Source of the DNA: Equadaptatus sp045642965
GTDB lineage: Bacteria > Synergistota > Synergistia > Synergistales > Synergistaceae
Direction: 5' to 3'
DNA length: 5,571 bases
Assembly (NCBI GenBank): GCA_045642965.1
Contig: JAZUJX010000033.1
Location: 1 to 5,571 of the forward strand
Shown piece by piece: positions 1 through 4,974 of this stretch (positions are counted from its first letter, which is position 1; each line of letters begins with the position of its first letter). The position numbers and the translations under genes are program-made. The notes under the pieces were generated by a model. It searched no databases. It saw nothing but the letters and a program-made list of their open reading frames with translations, and was not told the origin of the DNA.

Positions 1-1330
1 GTCCTGTCTGAGGGAACATGTCAAAGGGCTGGGCGGATTTCAGTTCGTAGGCGCCGTTTTCAAGCAGTATCCTGCAGTCGCGGGCAAGCGTTGCGGGGTT
101 GCAGGAGACGTATATTACGCAGTGCGGTGATATTTTAAGTATTGCGTCCAGCACGCTTTTGTCGCAGCCTGTTCTCGGCGGGTCAAGGACAACCGTGTCA
201 AAGCTTTCGCCTGACAATTCCTGAGATATCTTTTCCGCGCTGTCTTCAAACACCCTGACGTTGTCAAAACCGTTTGCCTTCGCGTTGACCGCGATGTATT
301 TTGACGCGGCGCGCCAGCTTTCAACAGCAGTAACTTTTTTCGCTTTTTCAGCAAGAAAACAGGTCAGGGTGCCGATACCGGCGTACAGTTCAAGAACGTT
401 TTCCGCCCCGCACTCCCCCGCTTTTTCAGCCGCATATTTGTAGAGGTTCAGCGCCTGTTCCGTGTTGATTTGAAAGAATGAGGATATTTCGGAGGCAAAT
501 TTGAAGCTGCCGAGTTTTTCCGTCAGCCCTGAACTGCCGAAGAGCCTTCTGAATACTCCGCCCCAGATGAAATTTCCGGGCGCGTCATTTTTGTTGAGCA
601 AAAGTCCGTCCAGGTGTGACACGCGGCTGATTTCGGCAAGCACAGCCTTTTCTTTTCCCTCCGGCAGACGGTTCACAACCATGCAGCCTGCGGCTTCACC
701 GCTGAATTTCGCAAAGCGGAGCACAAGATGGCGCAGGAAATTTCCGCCGTTTTTCGGCTGTTTTTCGTCGTAGCCGTTAATTTTTTTCTCTTCAAGGAAT
801 TTTTTAAGGGCAAGGATTTCCTTTTCCATTTCAGGAAACAGAACAGGGCACTGCCTGAATTCCACGACATCGTGGCTCCGCTTTTTATAGAAGCCAAGGG
901 CCAGTCTGCTTTTGAAATTTTTCTGCACGGGTACGGCTGCTTTGTTTCTGTAGCGCCATTCGGACGGGGACGGAATACATTCCGATACCGGCGGATTTTC
1001 AATGCCGCCTATGCGTGACAGCGCGTCGCAGACCGTCTGTTTTTTAAGCCGCAGCTGCGCAGCGTAATTCATGTGCTGAAGCTGGCAGCCTCCGCATTTT
1101 CCGAAATCGGGACAGCGCGGCGCAATTCTGTCGGATGAATTGCAGAACCGTTTGAGGACTTTTGCCGTACCGTAGCTTTTCTTAAGCGTGACTATGCGGG
1201 CAGAAACTTTTTCCCCGGGCAGAGCGTCTGGAACAAACAGCACAAAATCGTTTTCCCCGATTCTTGCTATTCCTTCTCCCTCGTTGTTGAGACCGGTTAT
1301 TTCGGCATTTACGATATCGCCCTGAAGCAT
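1..1330 (-). CDS. rlmD: 23S rRNA (uracil-5-)-methyltransferase, RlmD/RumA (TrmA) family, 3' end cut by window edge
   Basis: This SAM-dependent enzyme methylates C5 of a uridine in RNA, most likely 23S rRNA, in the cytoplasm. The frame is open for 443 codons from ATG at 1330 to the left edge. Residues 1-60 form a basic beta-rich region expected to be the TRAM RNA-binding domain. C73, C79 and C82 (C-x5-C-GG-C), with C161, match the four [4Fe-4S] ligands of RumA. The SAM site is LELYAGIGTL at 313-322. DPPRTG at 383-388 and SCNP at 409-412 follow, with C410 the expected nucleophile. The frame ends at FDMFPQTG, so roughly the last 10-15 residues are missing, including the expected catalytic-base Glu. 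The start lies 1 nt after the tsaB stop with only a weak ribosome site, implying translational coupling. The family is secure. The exact target (U1939, U747, both, or tRNA U54) is not decided by sequence; the Fe-S motif favours RlmD/RlmCD. Confidence 0.93.
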   Translation of the reverse strand, partial: MLQGDIVNAEITGLNNEGEGIARIGENDFVLFVPDALPGEKVSARIVTLKKSYGTAKVLKRFCNSSDRIAPRCPDFGKCGGCQLQHMNYAAQLRLKKQTVCDALSRIGGIENPPVSECIPSPSEWRYRNKAAVPVQKNFKSRLALGFYKKRSHDVVEFRQCPVLFPEMEKEILALKKFLEEKKINGYDEKQPKNGGNFLRHLVLRFAKFSGEAAGCMVVNRLPEGKEKAVLAEISRVSHLDGLLLNKNDAPGNFIWGGVFRRLFGSSGLTEKLGSFKFASEISSFFQINTEQALNLYKYAAEKAGECGAENVLELYAGIGTLTCFLAEKAKKVTAVESWRAASKYIAVNAKANGFDNVRVFEDSAEKISQELSGESFDTVVLDPPRTGCDKSVLDAILKISPHCVIYVSCNPATLARDCRILLENGAYELKSAQPFDMFPQTG

Positions 1331-1331
1331 T

Positions 1332-2000
1332 TTAATCTGCCCGTTTTGAGGGACCTATGTCGGGTTCCCTGAGATAGCTTCCGCGTACGGTTTCTGGCTC
1401 TGCCGCCTTATCCGCGCAGTGTTCGCCGATGAGGGCAATCTGCCCGTCGGGCGCGTACTCGCGGTTTATTTTTTTGCAGCCGAGCGCGGCAAGCGGAGCG
1501 TAAAGAGAAACGTCAGCACCGACAAGGACAACCTCCGATATTTTTTCAAGCCGCAAGGCAAGCTCTGAAGCGTCAATGCAGCACGGCTCAAGCAGCGTTT
1601 CTTTTTTTCCGTTTTCCGTTTTGTAAATTGCCGCATAGACAGCGTCGCCGCGTGCTTTCAGCAGCGGCACGCAGATTCCGTCCGTTTCTGTAAGGTCGTA
1701 CACGAAGGTTTCAAGCGTTGATACCGGCACGATTTTTTTGCCCAAAGCTTTTGCGAGAGCGGCAGCATAAGCTATTCCTGCCCTTATTCCGGTGTAATAG
1801 CCGGGACCCGCTGCCGTGCAGACAAGCTCCACATCGCTGATTTTTTTGCCGGATATTTTCAGCACTTCATCAACAAGCGCCGGAAGCAGTTCGGACTGCC
1901 GTTTGCCGAGCATACGCTCAAGGTGAGCAAGCACTCTGCCGTTATCGCTTACTGCAGTGCAGGTCCATTTTGTCGCTGTGTCAATTCCAAGTATTAGCAT
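1332..2000 (-). CDS. tsaB: tRNA threonylcarbamoyladenosine biosynthesis protein TsaB
   Basis: TsaB is the inactive ASKHA-fold partner of TsaD. With TsaE it forms the complex that transfers threonylcarbamoyl to A37 of ANN-decoding tRNAs (t6A). The 222-residue product has the usual family length of about 220-240. It opens with the ASKHA phosphate-1-like strand (LILGIDTATKWTCTAV, residues 2-17). It then carries the glycine-rich signature GPGYYTGIRAG at about 65-75, a variant of the common GPGSFTGLR. It ends with the typical YLREPDI near the C terminus. The ATG start at 2000 is preceded by AGGAA, and it begins 2 nt after the tsaE stop, an adjacency often conserved in bacteria. No TsaD gene is in the window, so the complex would need one from elsewhere. 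Identity is firm from the two signatures, length and position beside tsaE. Confidence 0.95.
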   Translation of the reverse strand: MLILGIDTATKWTCTAVSDNGRVLAHLERMLGKRQSELLPALVDEVLKISGKKISDVELVCTAAGPGYYTGIRAGIAYAAALAKALGKKIVPVSTLETFVYDLTETDGICVPLLKARGDAVYAAIYKTENGKKETLLEPCCIDASELALRLEKISEVVLVGADVSLYAPLAALGCKKINREYAPDGQIALIGEHCADKAAEPETVRGSYLREPDIGPSKRAD

Positions 2001-2002
2001 GT

Positions 2003-2485
2003 TTATTCCTGTTCTCCGCCGTTTGCAAGTCCGTCAATAATTTTTTCAGCCTTTTCTCCGAATGCCTCAAGCATAAGCATGCGGCAGTTTTCAGCGGTTT
2101 CTTCAAAGGTTATTTTCAGCAGTTCCCTTTCGGGCATGTTTTCCCAGCGTTCAGCCCATTCCACCACAAGCAGACAGCCGTCATCAGTATATGCTTCAAG
2201 GTCAAGCCCGTTGACTTCCCTGACGCTTTCAAGCCTGTAGAGGTCAGCGTGGACAAGCGGCGGCTCCGTATCGTGTTCGCTGACAAGGATAAACGTAGGG
2301 CTTTTGATTTTTCCGGCACCGAGAGCGCTGCCTATTCCCTGCGTCAGCTTTGTTTTGCCTGCTCCGAGCCCGCCGTACATCGCTATCGTAAGCCCGCCGC
2401 AGGCAAGCTGCCCAATCCGCCTGCCGAATTCAAAAGTAGCCTGTTCGGAAGCGCTGTTAAATTTAAACGTTTTATTTGAGGACAA
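2003..2485 (-). CDS. tsaE: tRNA threonylcarbamoyladenosine biosynthesis ATPase TsaE
   Basis: TsaE is a small P-loop ATPase that binds the TsaB-TsaD dimer and powers the t6A37 cycle on tRNA. The 160-residue product has the usual length. The Walker A motif GGLGAGKT is at 38-45 with K44 and T45. SPTF is at 62-65, in the switch region. The conserved HADLYRL is at 79-85, and VVEWAER, the family's second acidic motif, is at 107-113. The start is TTG at 2485: the frame meets a TAG six codons upstream, the next Met is residue 37 and would cut into the ATPase core, and a strong GGAGG lies 9 nt before the TTG. The gene overlaps the end of nnrD by 14 nt and is followed 2 nt later by tsaB, so it is surely co-translated with them. 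The C-terminal 20 residues are variable and likely not functional. Confidence 0.95.
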   Translation of the reverse strand: MSSNKTFKFNSASEQATFEFGRRIGQLACGGLTIAMYGGLGAGKTKLTQGIGSALGAGKIKSPTFILVSEHDTEPPLVHADLYRLESVREVNGLDLEAYTDDGCLLVVEWAERWENMPERELLKITFEETAENCRMLMLEAFGEKAEKIIDGLANGGEQE

Positions 2486-3323
2486 GAGGTATTTCCTCCG
2501 CTATTTCGCGCGCAAGAGCGCCGCGCAGTCCGTATTTCGCTTCAAGACGCTCGCCTGCAAGAGCGTGGGCAAGAGCACCGGCAGTCAAAGCGTCAAATAT
2601 TGACATTCCCGATGCGCAGAAAGCGCCGATAACGCCGCTGAGCACGTCTCCCGAACCGGGAACGGCAAGAGCGGGCGATCCCGCGTTTATTACGCGCATT
2701 TCCGAGCCGCAGGCAACAAGAGTTCCCTTGCCTTTCAGGAGAGCCGCGCCGTATTTCTGCGACAGTTTTTCTGCTGCAGTCTGTCTGTCAGCCTGTACAG
2801 CCTCAGGCGTTTCGGAGAGCAGGTGCGCTGCTTCCCCTGCATGCGGCGATACTGCAAGATTGTCCCGCACGGAAGGGCGCGTTTCAGAAAGAAACCAGAG
2901 AGCGTCCGCATCAAGCAGCAGCGGTTTGCTCCATATCGACATAAATTTTTCAAGCGTTTTGCGCAGACGTTCGTCCCTGCCCGTTCCCGGACCGAAAACA
3001 GCTGCGGCGCAGCGTTTTTCCCAAAGCTTCACAGTGCGGGCAAGCGAGTCCGCGCTCAAACTTCCGTTGAGCGTTTTGACAGGCGCAATTATTGCCTCCG
3101 GCAGAAAAGCAGAGGCACTTTCAGCCATAAAATCCGGCACGGCAAGCACCACGTAGCCGGCACCGGCACGAAGAGCGCCAAGCGCCGCAAGCAGGGGCGC
3201 TCCCCTGTAGCACAGGCTTCCGCCGCAGACAAGCACGCCGCCCCTGTTTCCCTTGTGTATGTCTGAGGGAATTTCAGGAAGCATACCTCTCAGTTTTTCT
3301 TTTCCGTATTCTTCTGTATTCAC
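2472..3323 (-). CDS. nnrD: ADP-dependent (S)-NAD(P)H-hydrate dehydratase, stand-alone NnrD
   Basis: NnrD dehydrates S-NADHX and S-NADPHX, hydrated forms of damaged cofactors, back to NADH or NADPH using ADP. The product has 283 residues and only the ribokinase-like domain; the epimerase domain (NnrE) that is often fused at the N terminus is absent. Visible motifs in order are HKGNRGG at 23-29, GAPLLAALGALRAGAGY at 41-57, FGPGTG at 110-115, LLLDADAL at 135-142, SPHAGE at 159-164, LLKGKGT at 195-201, and NAGSPALAVPGSGDVLSG at 213-230 with D226 the expected catalytic base. The last motif reads PGSGD where GGTGD is common. The start is GTG at 3323, 2 nt after the acpS stop, with GAAGGTG 7 nt upstream; Met14 is a weaker alternative because it removes a plausible N-terminal helix and has no such site. 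The gene overlaps tsaE by 14 nt. Confidence 0.93.
   Translation of the reverse strand: MNTEEYGKEKLRGMLPEIPSDIHKGNRGGVLVCGGSLCYRGAPLLAALGALRAGAGYVVLAVPDFMAESASAFLPEAIIAPVKTLNGSLSADSLARTVKLWEKRCAAAVFGPGTGRDERLRKTLEKFMSIWSKPLLLDADALWFLSETRPSVRDNLAVSPHAGEAAHLLSETPEAVQADRQTAAEKLSQKYGAALLKGKGTLVACGSEMRVINAGSPALAVPGSGDVLSGVIGAFCASGMSIFDALTAGALAHALAGERLEAKYGLRGALAREIAEEIPLVLK
2495..2499 (-). promoter_or_regulatory. Strong ribosome binding site deciding the TTG start of tsaE
   Basis: The minus strand reads GGAGG, 9 nt before TTG at 2485, and lies within the nnrD coding region. An in-frame TAG sits at 2501-2503 upstream, and no ATG exists until codon 37, so this site and the TTG define the start. It is the best Shine-Dalgarno match in the operon. 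Confidence 0.75.
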
Positions 3324-3325
3324 CG

Positions 3326-3679
3326 TTAATCACCTTCGATAACAACAAACGCTGCAGCTAAACCGCCTTCGTGCGAAATGGAAAGGAAAATTCTTTCGTC
3401 AGCGGCAAGCAGCTGTTTGTCAAACACAAAGACAGGACCGTTTTCCGTCCGTCTTACGTAAACAGAGCCGCGTTCAAGCCCTGCAAGCCCGATTTTCAGT
3501 GCCTTGGCAAGCGCTTCGCGGGCGGCAAAGGCGGCAGCGAAATGCTCTTCGGGACAAGAAGTACTTTCGGCATAGGCAATTTCCTCAGCTGAAAAAACTC
3601 TTTCCGCAAAGCCTTTTTTCTCCAGCGCGTTTTTCATTCTTGCTATGCTGCACAAATCCACGCCTATGCCCCTGATCAT
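3326..3679 (-). CDS. acpS: holo-[acyl-carrier-protein] synthase AcpS
   Basis: AcpS transfers 4'-phosphopantetheine from coenzyme A to a serine of apo-acyl carrier protein, switching on fatty acid synthesis. The product has 117 residues, near the usual 120. IRGIGVDL opens the protein, with D8 the expected Mg ligand. FAERVFSAEEI at 24-34 and HFAAAFAAREALAKALK at 46-62, with E55 as the second metal ligand, follow. It closes with FLSISHEGGLAAAFVV at 98-113. I chose the ATG at 3679 because the family starts immediately before this GIG-D motif and because a purine-rich AGGGTGGTGA stretch sits 5 nt upstream. A longer reading from TTG at 3742 adds 21 residues with no family match and runs over the predicted promoter. 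As first gene of the operon it is probably transcribed from the promoter at 3717-3746. It is of the small bacterial type, not the longer Sfp type. Confidence 0.94.
   Translation of the reverse strand: MIRGIGVDLCSIARMKNALEKKGFAERVFSAEEIAYAESTSCPEEHFAAAFAAREALAKALKIGLAGLERGSVYVRRTENGPVFVFDKQLLAADERIFLSISHEGGLAAAFVVIEGD
3331..3337 (-). promoter_or_regulatory. Ribosome binding site deciding the GTG start of nnrD
   Basis: The minus strand reads GAAGGTG, 7 nt before the GTG at 3323. It lies inside the last codons of acpS, so ribosomes ending acpS would reach it directly. It supports GTG over the internal ATG at codon 14. Confidence 0.6.
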
Positions 3680-3684
3680 ATCTG

Positions 3685-3694
3685 TCACCACCCT
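3685..3694 (-). promoter_or_regulatory. Ribosome binding site of acpS
   Basis: The minus strand reads AGGGTGGTGA, ending 5 nt before the ATG at 3679. It supports the start at the conserved MIRGIGVDL rather than the longer TTG reading at 3742. Seen directly; function inferred. Confidence 0.6.
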
Positions 3695-3716
3695 GCGGCA
3701 ATAGGATAACACAAAA

Positions 3717-3746
3717 ATTATCATTCTTGCATGTTTATCCAAACAA
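3717..3746 (-). promoter_or_regulatory. Predicted sigma-70-type promoter for the acpS-nnrD-tsaE-tsaB-rlmD operon
   Basis: On the minus strand TTGTTT (3746-3741) and GATAAT (3722-3717) are separated by 18 nt, resembling -35 and -10 boxes. Transcription would begin near 3710, giving a leader of about 31 nt that contains the acpS ribosome site. An alternative -10 is TATCCT at 3708-3703, but its -35 partner (TGCAAG) is poor. This is consensus matching only, within AT-rich sequence. Confidence 0.5.
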
Positions 3747-3755
3747 GGGTAAAAT
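3727..3755 (+). promoter_or_regulatory. Predicted sigma-70-type promoter for tRNA-Leu and probably hydE
   Basis: TTGCAT (3727-3732) and TAAAAT (3750-3755) are separated by exactly 17 nt, a near-consensus promoter. The start would fall near 3762, leaving a leader of about 11 nt before the mature tRNA 5' end at 3773. Short leaders of this kind are normal for tRNA genes. The elements interleave with the opposing acpS promoter. Confidence 0.6.
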
Positions 3756-3772
3756 TTTCAGGCAGAATACGT

Positions 3773-3856
3773 GCGAGAGTGGTGAAACTGGTATACACGC
3801 AAGACTTAGGATCTTGTGCCTCCGGCGTAGGGGTTCAAGTCCCCTCTCTCGCACCA
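3773..3856 (+). tRNA. tRNA-Leu with anticodon UAG, CCA encoded
   Basis: This 84-nt class II tRNA decodes CUA and, by wobble, other CUN leucine codons. The acceptor stem pairs GCGAGAG (3773-3779) with CTCTCGC (3846-3852) in seven perfect pairs, followed by A73, the leucine discriminator, and genomic CCA (3854-3856). The D stem is GTG/CAC with GG at 3790-3791. The anticodon stem pairs CAAGA (3800-3804) with TCTTG (3812-3816) around the loop CTTAGGA, giving TAG at 3807-3809. The variable arm is 12 nt (3817-3828) with a GCC/GGC stem. The T arm pairs AGGGG with CCCCT around TTCAAGT. Position 37 is G (3810), so it is a likely m1G37 site and not a substrate of the TsaB/TsaE pathway encoded next door. 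No intron or defect is seen. The hydE start codon follows after 22 nt. Confidence 0.97.
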
Positions 3857-3868
3857 GTCTGATATTCT

Positions 3869-3874
3869 GAGGTG
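3869..3874 (+). promoter_or_regulatory. Ribosome binding site of hydE
   Basis: GAGGTG lies 4 nt before the ATG at 3879 and starts only 12 nt after the tRNA CCA end. It is the only plausible Shine-Dalgarno sequence in the 22-nt gap, so hydE translation must begin very close to the tRNA processing site. Confidence 0.65.
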
Positions 3875-3878
3875 CTGC

Positions 3879-4967
3879 ATGAACAAACGCGACGACTTTG
3901 AATACACTCTTAAAGATATTTTCTCGCTCGTGCTGCAGCTGAGAGAAAACGGAACGCTTGAACACGGCAGGGATTTCAAGGCGCTGCTTTCATGCGAAAA
4001 TCCGGAGCTGCACAGTTTTCTCTATGCAAACGCAAGAGCCGTTACCGAAGAACGCTTCGGCAAAAAGGTTTATCTTCGCGGGCTTATCGAATTTTCAAAT
4101 TTTTGCAAAAACGACTGTTTCTACTGCGGACTCCGTGCAGGCAACAAAAAGCTGGAACGCTTCCGCCTTACGGAAGCCGAAATTCTTGACAGCTGCGAAA
4201 GAGGCTGCGCAATCGGCGCAAGAACCTTCGTCCTGCAAAGCGGTGAAGACGGTTTTTACACCGATGATATTGTCTGCGGCATCGTTTCTTCCATAAAGAA
4301 AAAATATCCCGGCTGCGCAGTAACACTTTCACTCGGCGAAAAAACAAAACAAAGCTATCAGCGCTATTTTGAGGCTGGCGCCGACAGATATCTGCTGCGT
4401 CAGGAGTCCTCTTACCCCGAATACTACATGAGACTGCATCCGGCTGCAATGTCCTGCGAACAGAGGCTGCAATGCCTTTGGGACCTTAAGGAAATCGGCT
4501 ATCAGGTCGGCGCAGGGTTCATGGTTGATTCGCCTTATCAGACAATACAGGATATTATTACTGAGCTGAATTTTATGAAGCAGCTTGAACCGCAGATGGT
4601 CGGGCTCGGTCCCTTTATTTCGCACTGCGACACACCGTTCGGCACCTTCCCTGACGGCAGTGCGGATCTTACGCTGCGTGTCATCAGCATCGTGAGGCTT
4701 ATGCTTCCAGACGCTCTTATTCCCGCAACAACCGCACTCGGTTCAATATCGGAAGACTGCAGAACGTCCGCTTTCGCGTCGGGTGCAAACGTAATTATGG
4801 CCAACGTATCCCCTGTCTTTTCGCGCGAAAATTACGCTATTTACGACAACAAGGCAGACACCTCTTTTGAAGAACTCCGCCGCAATATTGCTTCGCTCGG
4901 TCTGGAACTTGAAATTTCGCGAGGCGACCATAAAGATTTTATACAATTAAATAATACGCGGAAGTGA
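3879..4967 (+). CDS. hydE: [FeFe]-hydrogenase maturation radical SAM protein HydE
   Basis: HydE is a cytoplasmic radical SAM enzyme that, with HydG and HydF, builds the diiron subcluster of the [FeFe]-hydrogenase H-cluster. The 362 residues match the family length of about 350. The radical SAM cluster motif is C76-x3-C80-x2-C83, inside LIEFSNFCKNDCFYCGLR at 69-86. Typical HydE segments follow: VLQSGED at 118-124, TLSLGE at 149-154, AGADRYLLRQE at 166-176, RLHP at 185-188, GAGFMV at 211-216, VGLGPFISHCDTPF at 241-254, and RLMLPDALIPATTALGS at 273-289. This last block separates it from PylB and biotin synthase. D217 stands where HydE often has Gly (MVGSPYQT). No cysteine follows C294, so the accessory C-terminal cluster known in Thermotoga maritima HydE, which is dispensable there, is absent. 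It lies between a tRNA and a secreted-protein gene, with no hydF, hydG or hydrogenase gene nearby. Confidence 0.92.
   Translation: MNKRDDFEYTLKDIFSLVLQLRENGTLEHGRDFKALLSCENPELHSFLYANARAVTEERFGKKVYLRGLIEFSNFCKNDCFYCGLRAGNKKLERFRLTEAEILDSCERGCAIGARTFVLQSGEDGFYTDDIVCGIVSSIKKKYPGCAVTLSLGEKTKQSYQRYFEAGADRYLLRQESSYPEYYMRLHPAAMSCEQRLQCLWDLKEIGYQVGAGFMVDSPYQTIQDIITELNFMKQLEPQMVGLGPFISHCDTPFGTFPDGSADLTLRVISIVRLMLPDALIPATTALGSISEDCRTSAFASGANVIMANVSPVFSRENYAIYDNKADTSFEELRRNIASLGLELEISRGDHKDFIQLNNTRK
4960..4964 (+). promoter_or_regulatory. Ribosome binding site of the secreted-protein gene
   Basis: GGAAG lies 10 nt before the TTG start at 4975 and directly abuts the hydE stop codon TGA (4965-4967). A terminating hydE ribosome would cover this site, so coupled translation is likely. 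It supports the TTG start. Confidence 0.5.
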
Positions 4968-4974
4968 TTTTAAC

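Noticed and set aside
673..1018. Overlapping open frames on both strands inside the rlmD region (about 96-109 codons)
   Set aside because: The rlmD frame is continuous through this region and carries the fourth Fe-S cysteine and conserved RNYKA-like segment; the others are shadows.
1970..2479. A 169-codon open frame on the plus strand opposite tsaE
   Set aside because: It is fully antisense to tsaE and the start of tsaB, with a Phe-rich translation and no recognisable motif.
2511..2580. Repeated GCAAGAGCG words that look like a short direct repeat
   Set aside because: They fall at Ala-Leu-Ala codons of nnrD (ALAHALAG, GALARE) and follow from codon choice in an Ala/Leu-rich helix.
2476..3156. 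A 226-codon open frame on the plus strand opposite nnrD
   Set aside because: Its translation is rich in Arg, Ser, Ala and Pro with no domain. It lies fully antisense to nnrD, whose motifs are unmistakable, and starts at a TTG. It reflects codon bias of the real gene.
3680..3742. N-terminal extension of acpS from TTG at 3742
   Set aside because: The added 21 residues match nothing in the family, AcpS proteins start at the conserved GIG-D motif, and the extension runs over the predicted promoter. ATG at 3679 has a ribosome site.
3771..3854. Alternative tRNA ends using GTGCGAG paired with CTCGCAC
   Set aside because: This 7-bp pairing would leave no discriminator A before CCA and would shift T8, G9 and the D stem out of place. 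The frame 3773-3856 satisfies all conserved positions.
3857..3878. Possible terminator or separate promoter between tRNA-Leu and hydE
   Set aside because: The 22-nt gap has no stable hairpin with a T tract and no room for promoter boxes; it only contains the hydE ribosome site.
3735..3965. A 76-codon minus-strand open frame across the tRNA and 5' part of hydE
   Set aside because: It is antisense to a well-folded tRNA gene and to hydE, and its product has no recognisable feature.
3879..4967. Methylornithine synthase PylB or biotin synthase as identity of the radical SAM protein
   Set aside because: They share the C-x3-C-x2-C motif, but the RLMLPDALIPATTALGS and VGLGPFISH blocks fit HydE, and no pyl or bio genes are nearby.
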